Notes under the pieces: model-generated | Told to the model about the DNA's origin: nothing | What the model saw: only the letters and a program-made list of their open reading frames with translations | Databases searched by the model: none | Position numbers and translations under genes: made by a program | Shown: positions 52,844-64,000 of the stretch, one piece after another | Position numbering within the stretch: position 1 is the stretch's first letter | How the letters are laid out: each line of letters starts with the position of its first letter | Assembly: GCA_004335835.1 (NCBI GenBank) | Contig: RWJK01001658.1 | Coordinates: forward strand, 27,889 to 91,888 | Origin: Scenedesmus sp. ARA3 | Taxonomy: Eukaryota; Chlorophyta; Chlorophyceae; Sphaeropleales; Scenedesmaceae | DNA length: 64,000 nucleotides | Direction: 5' to 3'

Positions 52844-54981
52844 TTAAGGCAGCGCCTGTGGCTGTGTGCTGTCCTGCTCAGTCAGCTGTCGCTTGCTTGG
52901 GGGCACCACACTCTCCTGTTCTGCCAGCTGCTGCTGGCTGTCCACCACAGCTTTGCCGGGCAAGGCGCTGCGGTCCTCACGGTATGAGGTAGCAGGCATG
53001 CTGTAGAAGATGTAGAACACTGCAAAACAACAGGAGAAAAGCAGCAGCGGAGACGAACATGGTAAGTAAATGCTCCGCTTCAAAGTGTCCAACTAGCATT
53101 GCACTGAACGGTGCCACAGCTGCTACAGCCGCTGAAACATTTAAACATGCAACTGCAGATCCAACGCGAGTCTGTGCAGTTGCCCATGGCAGGCAGGACA
53201 CTGGCTGCGTAAGCAAACAGACAGCCGCCCAGCCACTCACGGGTGATGAAGCCGGTCCAAATGCCGAACCGCTCATAGGCAGGCTTCTGCAGCTGCCCCA
53301 GCAGGAACGCATTCACCGCCACGCTCAGAGCCGGCACGTAAGGGAACAGCGGCACGCCGTACAGCGTAGGGACGTTGTACTGTTTGCACATGAGGTGCAG
53401 CGAGATAGTGGCCGCAATGGCGACGGCTGCACAAACCACCAGGCCGATCCAAGCCTGCTGGTGCACCTGATACACGATGGTGAAGGCTGCGGGGAAGGGG
53501 AGGGGCAGCAGTGCAAAGCAGCACAACAGGCAGCGCAGCAGTATGTCAGAACAGCAGTGCAGCAGTGAAGAAAGCATCAGTGAACACCAGACCCACCCAG
53601 GCCTGCTGGTACACCTGGTACACGATGGTGAAGGCTGCCGGGTGACAGATGCAGACGGGGCAAAGCAGGCAGCATGCAGGGATGTGAAAAAGTGGAGCGG
53701 GAAGCATCGCGAAGCGAAACACTTGATGCTGCAGGCAAGAGGGGCAAGTCCTTTAGGGCACCAGCAGCTGCTCCGTGCACAGCCACAAAGCACAGCAGCT
53801 ACGGGGTTGTGGCTCTCCTGCAGCATGCCCTGCTATCTCACTCATGATTTGCGTGCTGCCCTGCTAATTTTGTGTGGAAGATGTTGTGTTAAATTTCACG
53901 ATGTGTAGCACAGCACCAGCAGCTGCTGCCATCCACGGCCCCACAGCAGCTACTGCAACATGCCCAGCTGTCTCAATCGGTAGTAATCAAGCAACCCAAG
54001 CATAGCTTGGACCAGCGACCCAACAGATTGCTCTCGCAAGGATTCGATCCCTGGTCCCTGAGCTGGAAGCCTGCGCGCATACCAAGCACAATCCATGCCC
54101 ACCTGCACTGCTACTGTGTGTAAGGTAAGCTCACTGTGTGTGGTGCAGCAGCACACTCACCCAGGGATGCCGCAACAGTGATGCCCATGTGCGCCCCCAC
54201 CATAGCCTGATGGTTCAAAAGTGGTTGTGTGAAAGGCAAGCTCAAACTGTGTGGTGCAGCAGCACACTCACCTAGGGATGCCGCAACAATGATGCCCATG
54301 TGTGCATCCCACAACCTTATGCTTCATAGGTGGTTGTGTGAAAGACAAGCTCACTGTGTGTGGTACAGCAGCACACTCACCCAGGGATGCCGCAACAATG
54401 ATGCCCATGTGTGCATCCCACAACCTTATGCTTCGAAGGTGGTGTGTGAAAGGCAAGCTCAAAGTGTGTGGTGCAGCAGCACACTCACCCAGGGATGCCG
54501 CAACAATGATGCCCATGTGTGCAAACCATAACCTTATGCTTCAAAGGTGGTGTGTGAAAGGCAAGCTCAAAGTGTGTGGTGCAGCAGCACACTCACCCAG
54601 GGATGCAGCCACGATGATGCCCATGTGTGCGCCGACCATAGCCTGATGGTGTGTGAAAGGCAAGCTCAAAGTGTGTGGTACAGCAGCACACTCACCCAGT
54701 GATGCCGCGACATTTATGCCCATGTGTGCGCCGACCATCGCCTGGTGCTTCATGGGTGGGGCACCTATGGCTACCCATGCATGCAGTGCAAAGCGTCCTG
54801 CCGCCATTTTGCTCACCCAGTGAAGCAGCAACGATGATGCCCATGTGTGCGCCGACCATCGCCCGGTGCTTCATGGGTGGGGCAGCACCCGTGCCTGGCT
54901 GGCAGTAGCGGTGCCAGATGAGGGCAAGGGCCACCATCCAGAACGCAAACAGCGTGGAGATAGACACCATCTCTGTTTGAC

Positions 54982-55025
<44 letters not shown>

Positions 55026-55131
55026 GGCAGCAGCAGCAGCAGCATGGTTGGTGAGTCAGCGGTGCCAGATGAGCGCCAGGGCCACCATCCAGAAAGCAAA
55101 CAGCGTGGAGATGGACACCATCTCTGTTAGA

Positions 55132-55168
<37 letters not shown>

Positions 55169-55460
55169 TTTGGTTGGTCAGCGGTGCCAGATGAGCGCCA
55201 GGGCCACCATCCAGAATGCAAACAGCGTGGAGATGGACACCATCTCTGTAAAATACAACAGCAGCAGCAGCAGCAGCAGCATGGTTGTTCAGTCAGCGGT
55301 GCCAGATCAGCGCCAGGGCAACCATCCAGAAGGCAAACAGCGTGGAGATGGACACCATCTCTGTTGTGTTGAGGAGCGACAGCAGCAGCAGCAGGGTGCA
55401 TGGTCAGTGACCATCCAGAAAGCGGAACAGTGTAGAGATGGACACCATCTATGTTGAAAC

Positions 55461-55501
<41 letters not shown>

Positions 55502-57556
55502 TTTGGTCGGTCAGCGGTGCCAGATCAGCGCCAGGGCCACCATCCAGAAAGAAAACAGCGTGGAGATGGACACCATCTCTGTTGTGTTGAAGAGCGACAG
55601 CAGCAGCAGCAGGGTGCATGGTCAGTCACCATCCAGAAGGCAAACAGCGTGGAGATGGACACCATCTCTGCAGCTGGCGGCAGCAGCAGCATTCCCAATG
55701 TTGCTGAGCAGCACACAGCGTGTGTCCCACACACCAAGACGATGTGGAGGCAGCTGCCAGCTGAAGACAGCGTTCAACCAGCCTGGCTGCTTAGCAGGTA
55801 ACTATAGCCGCGCACTCGCCAGTTTTGCACCTTGCAAAATGCGTCCTTTACAATCTCAACCCGACACAACCTGCAAAGGTGCGACCCACAACGCAATCCA
55901 CACAACGCAATCTACACATGATCCACATCGCCGCTCAACTGCCAGGTCAGCAGAGTCTGTGAACAGCGCGATGACAGCGGAGGCAATGGCCTGGCTGATG
56001 GTGGGGACATACGGTGTGGTCAGGTCGGCATTGCTGCTCAACTGCTGATAATTTGACATAGAGAGGAGCAAAAGCCCAGCACAGCTCACCAGCCAGGTCA
56101 GCAAAGTCGGTGAACAGTGCAATCACAGCCGAGGCGATGCCCTGGCTGATGGTGGCGACATAGGGTGTGGCCCAGCGCACGCATCCACACCACAAACCAT
56201 ATGCAATACCACCACCCCTTCGACTGTCATGTCAAGCGCCACACCATGATGTGAACATTCACCACAGCCGCAGGGGTGACACAGGAATGGACGACCGCAA
56301 GCAACCAACGCACCTGCCAGGTCTGCAAAGTCGGTGAACAGCGCGATGACAGCCGAGGCAATGCCCTGGCTGATGGTGGCCACATACGGTGTGGCCCAGC
56401 GCGGGTGCACGCGTGCCAGGAAAGGAGGCAGGATGTGTTGGCGGCCGACTGCTGCGACGATGCGGCTGGTGGCATACATGCCCACCTGCAAAAGCATTAG
56501 ATTATTCAGGATGCAGATGCATTTCACTATGAGGTGATGTGTATTGATGTGGCAGGATGTGCTGCCGGCCCACTGCCGCAATGATGCGGGATGTTGCCTA
56601 TATGCCCACCTGCAAAGGCACACAAAATACAATGAGGCTCAGTCAAACTTGATGCGGCAGGATGTGGCAGGATGTGCTGCCACCCAAAAGCTGCCAAGAT
56701 GCAGCTGGCACCTTACATGTTTAACACAAAAACATGAATTCAGGACAGTGATTGCTGGTGACAGCAGCGGGGGAGGCGGGAGTTGAACATTGCGCATTCC
56801 GCCACTGCAGACCATATACACAGCTGCACATCTGCCAGCTGTGGTTACACAAGCCGAAGCGCCTGCGAATGCAGCCACTGCCGCTGTTGCTGCTGCTGCT
56901 GCTGCTGACGCCGCGGCCGCTGCTGCTGCCGCTGCTGCAAGCCCTTCCTCAGTTTCATGGCCATGATTATGCCCATGAGCATGCCCGGCCACCAGACAAC
57001 ACCAGAAATCCTTGTAATATGGCAGAGGACTGACCTCTGCCATAGCAGGCCTGCTATATATCCCCCAACATACTGCCACTAGGCTTAAGCCACGCCATGA
57101 ATGCCTGAGCAAGCTGCTGCTGCTGCTGCTGCCTCATCGCCTTGGCTGCCATTGTTGCAAGATACAGTCTGCTGCCAATTCTGCAGCCGAACAGAAAATC
57201 ACCAGTGTGGTTGTAATGATGCCCATGAGCGCGCCCAGAGCCACAATGTAACGCGCCCAGTCCATGTTGACGTACGAAAAAGCGGCAGCAAACGACGCTC
57301 CCTTGTCAAGAGCTGCTAGTGGCACCATCATCACAAGCACAGCTGACATCAGCATGTAGCAGATTGTCACGACGCCCAGTGCACCCAGGATGCCCAGGGG
57401 CAGGTCGCGCTTGGGGTTGCGCACCTGCAACGGGCGGCAGCAGCAGCAACAGCAGCAGCAGCAGGGTGTGATAACATCAGCATGTAGCAGACTGTCACAA
57501 CACTCAGTGCACCGAGGATGCCCAGGGGCAGGTCGCTCGTTTGCGCACCTGCAGCG

Positions 57557-57600
<44 letters not shown>

Positions 57601-57680
57601 TTACAACTTAGAGAGATGCAGTGCGCAACGCGCCCAGAATGCCCAGGGGCAGGTCGCGCTTGGGGTTGCGCACCTGCAAC

Positions 57681-57726
<46 letters not shown>

Positions 57727-57805
57727 GTGTGTTGCTGTACTTGTGATGCACAGAGCGCCCAGGATGCCCAGGGGCAGGTCGCGCTTGGGGTTGCGCACCT
57801 GCAAC

Positions 57806-57842
<37 letters not shown>

Positions 57843-60116
57843 GTGTGTTGCTGTACTTGATATGCACAGAGCGCCCAGGATGCCCAGGGGCAGGTCGTGC
57901 TTGGGGCTGGGCGCACCTGCCAATGATGGACATAAAGCCAAATGCCGGGTTGAGCTGTGACGAGTAGCAATAGATCACCGCAGACCAGCAGCAACGAAGA
58001 TGATGCAAATGTTGATGCCGGGGTGTACCAGTAGCACAGCACAAGGACGAAAGCAGTTGAAGAGGACGCACTGACATGTAACGACTGCTGCTGCTGCTGC
58101 TGCTGCTGCCACTCACCTCCTCAGCGGAACAGGCCACGGAGTCGAAGCCAATATAGGAGAAGAAGACCAGCGCCGCTCCATTGAACACTCCACGGATCTG
58201 CAGCAGCAGGTCGGCAGGCACAAGTAAGCATATGGACTGATCTGATCTTGATCTTGCAAGTGATGTAGGAGAAGAAGACCAGCGCCGCTCCCTTGAACAC
58301 GCCACGCATCTGCAGCAGACATAACAATTACAGCAGGCACCTGTCAGTGCCTGATGCACAGGCAACACACGCACATGTATCATCACAATGCACGAAAAAC
58401 AGACCAGTGCCGCTTTGTTAAACACGCCACGGATCTGCAGCAGAGAAACGGACAGCAGGACAGCCCCCCGAACCACTGCTACAGCCCCCTGAACCACTGC
58501 TACAGCCCCAAGCCACTGCTACAGCCCCAAGCCACTGCTACAGCCTCAAGCCACTGCTACAGCCTCAGCCCTTTGAACTCCGAACTCCGCCGCACCTCAA
58601 ACGGAAAGAACGGCTGTGTGTTGCTGGGCTTGCTCTTGACCAGTCCCGCGATGATGATAAAGACAACCAGCACCACGTGTGCCAGCGTGACGATGATGTT
58701 GAAGCGGCTGCTCTCTTTGGTGCCGAGTGTGAGCAGGATGGTGATTGCCAGAGACAGACCAAACGCCCACCTGCACATATCACAGCACAGCAGATGCATG
58801 CATCAGCGTCACAATGATGTTGAAGCGGGAGGACTCTTTGATGCCCAGCGTCAGGATGGTGATGGCCAGAGACAGACCAAACGCCACCTGCACATAACAC
58901 AGCACAGCAACATGCATGCATCAGCGTCACAATGATGATGAAGCGGGAGGACTCTTTGGTGCCCAGCGTCAGGAGGATGGTGATGGCCAGAGACAGACCA
59001 AACGCCCACCTGCACATATCACAGCACAGCAGACGCATGCAGCAGCGTCACGACGATGTTGAAGGGGGAGGACTCCTTGGTGCCCAGTGTGAGCAGGACT
59101 GTGATTGCCAGAGACAGGCCAAACGCCCACCTGCACATAACACAGCACAGCAACATGCATGCATCAGCGTTAGAATGATGTTGACGCGGCTGCTCTCTTT
59201 GGTGTTCAGCGTCAGGAGGATGGTGATGGCCAGAGAAAGACCAAACGCCCACCTGCACATATCACAGCACAGCAGACGCATGCATCAGCGTCACAATGAT
59301 GTTGAAGCGGGAAGATACCTTGGTGCCCAGCGACAGGCCAAACGCCCACCTGGTGCAGCAAAACCAAGCATGGATGTGCATGAGTAGTGCAACAGAGTGC
59401 TGCTGTGACCTGTTGCACAGTGAAAAAGAGCAGCTGTGCCTGCCCTGCTGCCCTGCTGAGCAGGAGACTCTGACAGTTGTCACTACTGACATTGCATCCC
59501 GAAGGCAACAGTCCCGAATGTAGCCCTGCCAGGGCATGACACGCTTTGTGCCTGACCCAGATGACACACACTGTTGCAACTCCAATGTTATGAAACAGAG
59601 ATGATGATCACACGCACAAGTCCAGGTTGCAGCCCTGCCAGGGCACGATGAACTTGTCGCCTGTCCCAAACAACACAAAGCTGTTGTAACACTGTCGTAA
59701 CACTGAATGCTAAATCAAAAATAAGAATCACCCCACGCACCAGTCCAGGTTGTAGCCCTGCCAGGGCGTGATGAACTTGTCGGCCGGCTGATTCACCAGC
59801 ATGGAGAAGTAGGGCGCAAAGCCGCGAATAGCGGCAGCATTGGCCAGGATGTACTCCAGGATCAGGTTGGCCACAGTCACCCTGCAGGCAATAGGCAATA
59901 AAACAGACAGTAAGTGATCAGCCTCAGCACAAGGGTTTTGAGTCGTGCGTCTGGTGCAGATGGCTGGTGCAGATGGCTGCAGCATTAGCCAAAATGCACT
60001 CCAAGATCAGGTTGGCCACAGTCACCCTGCAAGCAGTGTGTTTTGAAGGGGTTTGAGCATGCGTGCTACCGCCGCTTCCGGCGCGCAACAGACAGCAGAC
60101 TACACTCCTGAACAAG

Positions 60117-60159
<43 letters not shown>

Positions 60160-60333
60160 ACAAAGAGCCCACATGGCCTCTGATCCCCAGCTGACCCCGG
60201 CAATGATTACCTCATGCAGAAGTGCCAGGCACTCACCAAGCCAGGTGTTGTAAAAAAAAGCATTGACGTGATTGTACACGCCACCAACCAGCAGCATTAC
60301 ACGACCCCTAGCCCCTGAGCACACACGCATAAG

Positions 60334-60370
<37 letters not shown>

Positions 60371-61892
60371 GAGCCACTGTGCATGCGACCACCAGTGATT
60401 CCCGGCACTACCTTGATAAGCACCTCCATGCCGTCATGGCCTACCATACTCTAGAGCTACAGGGTTGACCATCTGGGCCGCTCACCATGCCAGGTACTCG
60501 CCAAACACGGCGTTGACGTAGGTCTAGGCGCCTCCCACCAGGGGCATGCACAACCCACAATTCCCAACCCCAAACCGTACTTGCACGCACCTGCTACTGC
60601 TGCTGCTGCAAGAAGCCACAGTGCAGACGCCAGCTGTTCTTGGCACCGGCACGACCTCACGGGCCTACTGCACGTGATAGCTACAAGCAAAACCTTGCCA
60701 CAGCTCACCATGCCAGGTACTCGCCGAACACGGCGTTCACGTAGGTGTAGGCGCCTCCCACCAGCGGCATGCGCACAGCAAACTCGGAGTAGCACAGCGA
60801 GGACAGCAGCGCAGAGATACCAGCCACAGCATATGACAGGATCACTGCAGGCCTGCAGCAGCAGCAGCAGCAGCAGGGGAAGTGGAGTGAAGCAGACGGC
60901 ACAGCGAGGACAGCAGCGCGGAGATACCAGCCACTGCATATGACAGGATCACTGCAGGCCTGCAGCAGCAGCAGCAGCAGCAGGTGGTGTGCAGCAGCGC
61001 AGGCATCAACATCCAAGGAGCACAGAAAGCACCACAGCAAGGACAGCAGCGCAGATATACCAAAACTGCACCAGCTCAGGCAGGCCTGGCAGCACTGCCA
61101 GTCGTTTGCAGCAGCAGAGGCGTGGCTCATCCGAGTCTCACCTGCTGATGCTGTGCAAGGTCAGCAGCTAGCAGCTGAACATTTTGGCATTGTTGTGCTG
61201 CACAATACACGTCCGATTCATGTGCTGCAGCAAATCCTACGGCAGACAACGTGCAGCAGCACGCGGACACTGCACTGATTTGGCTCCAGGGTTTGACGCC
61301 TGGGCGACAGCTCAACGCAGCTCACCCTGCCATGGTTGAAGCCACGAAGCCCGTTGTCACGAACACTCCAGCACCTGTAAGAGCATGAACAGATATTGTA
61401 AGAAAGATGCAGATCACATGTGCCTCGTCAGCCATCATGACAGCTGGCCACGTGCCCAAGCAGCTGCGCGCAACGCTGGAAAGAAAACGTAAAAACACTC
61501 ACCAAGCATCATGCCGATGCCCAGACAGACCAGGTCCAGCACAGACTGCGCGACAAATGAAAAACAGGGTTGCGAGTGAGCAGCAGCAGCATAAGCAGCA
61601 GAGAACCAGCCCAAGGCGTGCATGCAACGCCCCTATGTCGCTGCTGAAAGCCCATGATTCTCAATGTGCACTGCACAGCTTGCGAAGGACCGAGCAACAG
61701 CAGCAAGCCCACCAGCACTCGCTTCATGTCGTGTTTCCCCTCCGCCCTCCACTCCATCTGCTCGTCAGCAGGGTGGATAAGGAATACACGTTTCACCAAG
61801 TTCTGTGGGGTCTTCAACAGCCTCTGGGTGTAAGCCCCAGGGCTGTCGAAACCAAGGAGATCATAGGCCCGATCAGATGGCATCTTAGGCAC
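52844..61892 (-). CDS. Cationic amino acid transporter (CAT family, APC superfamily)
   Basis: Expected to move basic or other amino acids across a plasma or organelle membrane. The first exon 61892-61713 (60 codons) joins in phase 0 to 61545-61502. Further exons (minus): about 61378-61328, 60855-60711, 59882-59742, 58770-58570, 58200-58120, 57428-57205, 56488-56310, 54979-54820, 53487-53241 and 53020-52844. Landmarks in order: SDRAYDLLGFDSP, LVCLGIGMMLGAGVFVTTG (APC TM1 signature), AVILSYAVAGISALLSSLCY, RMPLVGGAYTYVNAVFGEYL, ILEYILANAAAIRGFAPYFS, VVFIIIAGLVKSKPSN, FFSYIGFDSVACSAEE, NPKRDLPLGILGALGVVTIC, GRQHILPPFLARVHPRWATP, EMVSISTLFAFWMVALAL and AWIGLVVCAAVAIAATISL. Together they give the expected 12-14 membrane segments and a cytosolic tail. 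The stop is TAA at 52844-52846. Nearly every exon is flanked by copies of its own edges. Confidence 0.92.
53590..53640 (-). repeat. Upstream copy of a CAT exon 5' edge
   Basis: The segment coding FTIVYQVYQQAWVGLV at about 53637-53590 copies the start of the exon at 53487-53241, with the same ggcagccttcacc acceptor neighbourhood, about 150 bases upstream in gene direction. Confidence 0.85.
54157..54750 (-). repeat. Six downstream copies of the CAT exon 54979-54820 3' edge
   Basis: The exon end coding MVGAHMGIIVAASLG plus the GTGAGC donor is repeated near 54744-54697, 54643-54596, 54527-54483, 54420-54375, 54311-54266 and 54204-54157. Units are about 108-112 bp and include a shared intron part (tgtgctgctgcaccacacac). 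Divergence is low, so the array looks young. Confidence 0.92.
54995..55682 (-). repeat. Six upstream copies of the CAT exon 54979-54820 5' edge
   Basis: Copies of the acceptor and the segment coding EMVSISTLFAFWMVALALIW lie near 55670-55625, 55582-55511, 55452-55411, 55363-55296, 55249-55180 and 55123-55058. Most are separated by a (CAG)n run on the plus strand ((CTG)n in sense). Some copies stop early (55452-55411), others keep the exon through LIWHR. Confidence 0.92.
55935..56615 (-). repeat. Copies on both sides of the CAT exon 56488-56310
   Basis: Upstream, about 56612-56548 repeats the 5' edge (VGIYATS, then AVGRQHILP). Downstream, 56172-56085 and 56012-55940 repeat the 3' edge (TISQGIASAVIALFTDFADL with donor region). 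Confidence 0.85.
57430..57915 (-). repeat. Upstream copies of the CAT exon coding NPKRDLPLG
   Basis: Four copies of the acceptor plus (V)RNPKRDLPLGILGAL lie near 57553-57500, 57675-57625, 57800-57750 and 57915-57870, ahead of the true exon start near 57428. Each is preceded in gene direction by a (CTG)n run of 8-18 units. Confidence 0.92.
58255..58440 (-). repeat. Upstream copies of the CAT exon 58200-58120
   Basis: Acceptor plus the exon start (MRGVFKGAALVFFSYI, IRGVFNKAALVCFS) repeats at about 58313-58260 and 58437-58385. Confidence 0.88.
58480..58565. repeat. Short tandem repeat in the CAT gene
   Basis: A unit of about 18-20 bases (ccactgctacagcccc and variants) repeats five times just downstream of the exon coding VKSKPSN. 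This region may include the exon end or belong to the intron. Confidence 0.75.
58775..59350 (-). repeat. Upstream array of the CAT exon coding LSLAITILLTLG
   Basis: Five copies of acceptor plus WAFGLSLAITILLTLGTKES lie near 58887, 59010, 59127, 59250 and 59349 (copy starts), ahead of the true exon at 58770. Units are about 120 bp and contain atgcatg-rich intron sequence. The last unit is truncated internally. Several units are over 90 percent identical by eye. Confidence 0.92.
59515..60030 (-). repeat. Copies on both sides of the CAT exon 59882-59742
   Basis: Upstream, about 60029-59970 repeats the 5' edge (VTVANLILECILANAAAI). Downstream, 59660-59625 and 59545-59518 repeat the 3' edge (WQGYNLDW-like, with the start of the intron). 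Confidence 0.85.
60230..61065 (-). repeat. Copies on both sides of the CAT exon 60855-60711
   Basis: Upstream copies of the 5' edge (AVILSYAVAGISALLSSLC) lie at about 60975-60895 and 61063-61020, each with a CTG run in sense. Downstream copies of the 3' edge (GGAYTYVNAVFGEYLAW) lie at about 60545-60482 (with an in-frame TAG) and 60285-60232 (more diverged). Confidence 0.9.
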
Positions 61893-63470
61893 TCTAATGA
61901 GATGATTATTGTACGATATTTAACAGCTGGAGGCGTTCGATATGTGCAGCCTGTGCCAGGTGTCGCAATACGAGGCACGTGTATGCAGTAGCTCAACACA
62001 GCGACAAAAGACTGTCGCCGATGCACTATGGTAACACTTTGCACTGCATGCGGCGACTGTGTACTTGGCCACATGTCTGCTGATGTGCTGGCATGACAGC
62101 GGTATTAGGGCTTCTGGGAACTCTTCGGAACTCGGGTCAGCTATGGCAAAGCGGCTGACAAGCCGCTGGATGCGTCCTGATGAAAACGATCGTTCTGGTA
62201 CTGTAAAATGGTGCAACAGCCGTACGGTCTGGGCTCAAAGCAGCGAGCTGAGTCTTCAGCTGCAGCTCAGCACCCAGCTTGATGCCCAGTTGTTGCTCAG
62301 CTGTTAAGCCTGCACAATGGTGCTGAAAGTTCCAGCAATACCCTAAGTACGCAAACCAGTGCTTTAACCGCCCAGGGGGTCCGCACTCCAACATCCAGGC
62401 AAGGCAGCCTGCCCTAACTTGCCTTTGAAAGGCTTCAAGTGGGTAGTGAGGATTGCTGAGTCACGCTGTGAGTCGTGCACAGCACCTGCAGATGCACACT
62501 GCCAGTCAATCACACGCACCACGCAAACACATTGGCGGCTGCACAGCAGGCACACGCTGCTGCTAGCCAACACTCAAGGCTTGAAGTGGTCACTGACAGC
62601 AGCTGGCAGCACTGCTACCTGAGGTAGGGTTTCAAGGGGTCACACATGAAAACCATAAAGGCATTCTCCCTGCAGGCAATTACCGTCCTTGGAAAATAGC
62701 ACCGGTGCTATTCAGTACCGAACATGGCAGGATATTAATATGTATGGGTTACATTCACCTGACAGCATATCATAACCCTTCTGGGGCTCCAGTGAAACTT
62801 TAATCACAAGATTGACTGGGGACAGACCCTGTCTCTGACAGGCAGCGGTGAGTTTGGCATGCACATGTGCATCTGGGTCAGAGGCGTTACTAAGCCGGGC
62901 GTCCCCTGTAACAGAATTGATTTAATCAGCTTGCCCTGAGTCCCTGTTGTCGTGGCTTAAGTGAGTCATAAAGGCCAGAGAAACCCCTTGCCAAAGGCAC
63001 CTGAGCAGACCCTTCGTATTTTTTTTTAACACGGGCCCGGGTACAGGCCCTGTAATCAGTGGAATGCCATGGGGCCCCATGTGCCACACTCTCCTTGCGA
63101 TACTATCCTCGCGTTTGACGCGGCGAGAACATACGTTTCAGCCAACAGAAGCTAACCGAGGTCATTTCAGGGCTTTGAGATAGTTTCTGGTGTACATTAG
63201 ATGCCTGTAATCACGTACGTGACTATAACACGCGTGTTATAACACGGCTTTATTTGATGCCGAGTCACGATTGATTGTGGCGGGCAGGGAGTCCCCAGAT
63301 CCCTGGCTTCCCACTTTCATATACTATGAAGTTTTTAAATGCCTCTCTGCCACTTGTTTCACCTCACTCTTCCTGATTTCTGCAGTGGTAATCGCGACAG
63401 TCAAACAAGATTGACTCTCCGCCCTCACCTTGGCTCCTGCCGACATCAACTGGCCATCATCCAGCCCAAC
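61893..63470. other. Divergent intergenic stretch, about 1.6 kb
   Basis: Between the CAT start (minus) and the secreted-protein start (plus). It has lower GC and lacks triplet runs. It contains two neighbouring perfect palindromes near 63212-63241. No supported gene or RNA gene. Confidence 0.45.
63212..63241. promoter_or_regulatory. Two adjacent perfect palindromes
   Basis: CACGTACGTG (63212-63221) is followed two bases later by TATAACACGCGTGTTATA (63224-63241). Both are perfect inverted repeats without spacer. They lie about 230 bases upstream of the start codon at 63471, so dimeric transcription-factor sites are possible. Confidence 0.35.
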
Positions 63471-64000
63471 ATGAGGCGTATTCAGCCGCTGCTGCTGGCC
63501 CTGGGTGCCTACATCGCCTTTTCCGGTCTCTTCTGTTGCCGCCCAGCACATGCTTGCGGGATCACGGGATTCTCCGTAGGGGACAACCTGAACGCCCTGC
63601 CCACCCCTACATTTGACTCCGATGGAAGCTACAAGCGTTTCGGGGTGAGTGTAGCTGGAGAAATATGCTGCTACGCAAGAGGCCAGGCACAACGGCACAC
63701 TGAACCGTAACAGCATGCTGCACAGCATAGACGCAGCATGCAGCCCGATGAAGTTTTCCAAGCAGCTTGTCGCAGTGTATCGCACTGCTCGGGACTGCGA
63801 CCAGCACAGCAGTGCTGCAGCAGGGGGTCCTTTGAGCATGCAACCAGCAGCTGCAGGCACATGCTGTAATGCTTGAGGGGGTGCTGTTGTCGTGCAGGGC
63901 TGTCGGCTGGCCACACAGCACTGCCAAAGGAGGATGATGCGAGTTTGGCAGGGAGCCCTGGCCCTCTCCTATCACTGGCTACTACTGGCTGCTGCTGCTG
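63471..64000 (+). CDS. Secreted protein, first exon (3' end outside window)
   Basis: The first exon 63471-63644 (58 codons, phase 0, donor GTGAGT) starts MRRIQPLLLALGAYIAFSGL, a typical signal peptide, with likely cleavage after ...RPAHA. The mature part begins CGITGFSVGDNLNALPTPTF. An in-frame Met at 63339 would destroy the signal peptide layout, so 63471 is preferred. Family not recognised. The rest of the window (63645-64000) is intron or later exons not identified. Confidence 0.55.

Noticed and set aside
54020..54100. tRNA-like sequence on the minus strand (gggatcgaatcctt)
   Set aside because: It has a B-box-like core but no consistent cloverleaf; at best a tRNA-derived repeat remnant.
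54157..54880. CRISPR-like regular spacing of near-identical repeats
   Set aside because: The repeated parts are a CAT exon edge with donor site, the 'spacers' are also repeated, and the genome is eukaryotic.

Overview
The window is nuclear DNA of a eukaryote, most likely a chlorophyte green alga. Every recognisable gene is cut by many short GT-AG introns, CAG/CTG triplet runs are everywhere, TGTAA poly(A) signals of the chlorophyte type follow at least two genes, and one gene is the chloroplast cyclic-electron-flow protein PGRL1. A Chlorophyceae/Sphaeropleales-like genome is my inference from composition, not proven. There is one assembly gap of 50 N (23372-23421), inside a CAG run.

Layout. 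(1) 1-6321, minus: 5' part of a secreted or surface protein with Cys-rich and Ser-Pro-rich modules, cut by the window edge. (2) 7087-14766, minus: multi-exon family 2 glycosyltransferase of the cellulose-synthase-like type. (3) 16259-22154, minus: mitochondrial NDUFAF7/MidA methyltransferase with polyQ and polySer insertions. (4) 22576-23538, plus, divergent from (3): putative myristoylated BORCS5-like coiled-coil protein, broken by the gap. (5) 25113-29845, plus: homoserine dehydrogenase; its eight exons join in phase to 366 codons. (6) 30574-31451, minus: two-exon DUF427 protein. (7) 32674-35772, plus: unrecognised multi-exon protein. (8) 39115-42718, plus: PGRL1; its five exons join in phase to 340 codons. 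(9) 44053-46198, plus: alpha-helical repeat protein with an apparent frameshift. (10) 48432-50028, plus: BTB/POZ-like protein, also with an apparent frameshift. (11) 52844-61892, minus: cationic amino acid transporter (CAT, APC superfamily). (12) 63471 to the edge, plus: first exon of a secreted protein. The genes are not an operon and share no pathway; order and orientation look like ordinary eukaryotic gene neighbourhoods.

The outstanding feature is how the introns are built. In nearly every confident gene, exons are flanked by one to seven diverged partial copies of their own edges. Copies on the 5' side carry the exon start with its acceptor; copies on the 3' side carry the exon end with its donor. 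I found this polarity in about twenty exons of eight genes and no clear exception. It fits recurrent short tandem duplications (roughly 50-150 bp) that cross one splice junction and leave the complete exon intact, often next to triplet runs. Most triplet runs that sit just before an acceptor are (CTG)n in the sense direction, the AG-free orientation, while sense (CAG)n runs mostly lie in exons as polyQ, polySer or polyAla. Long stretches of intron are therefore decoy exon edges, which makes gene prediction hard; exon boundaries below are my manual readings.
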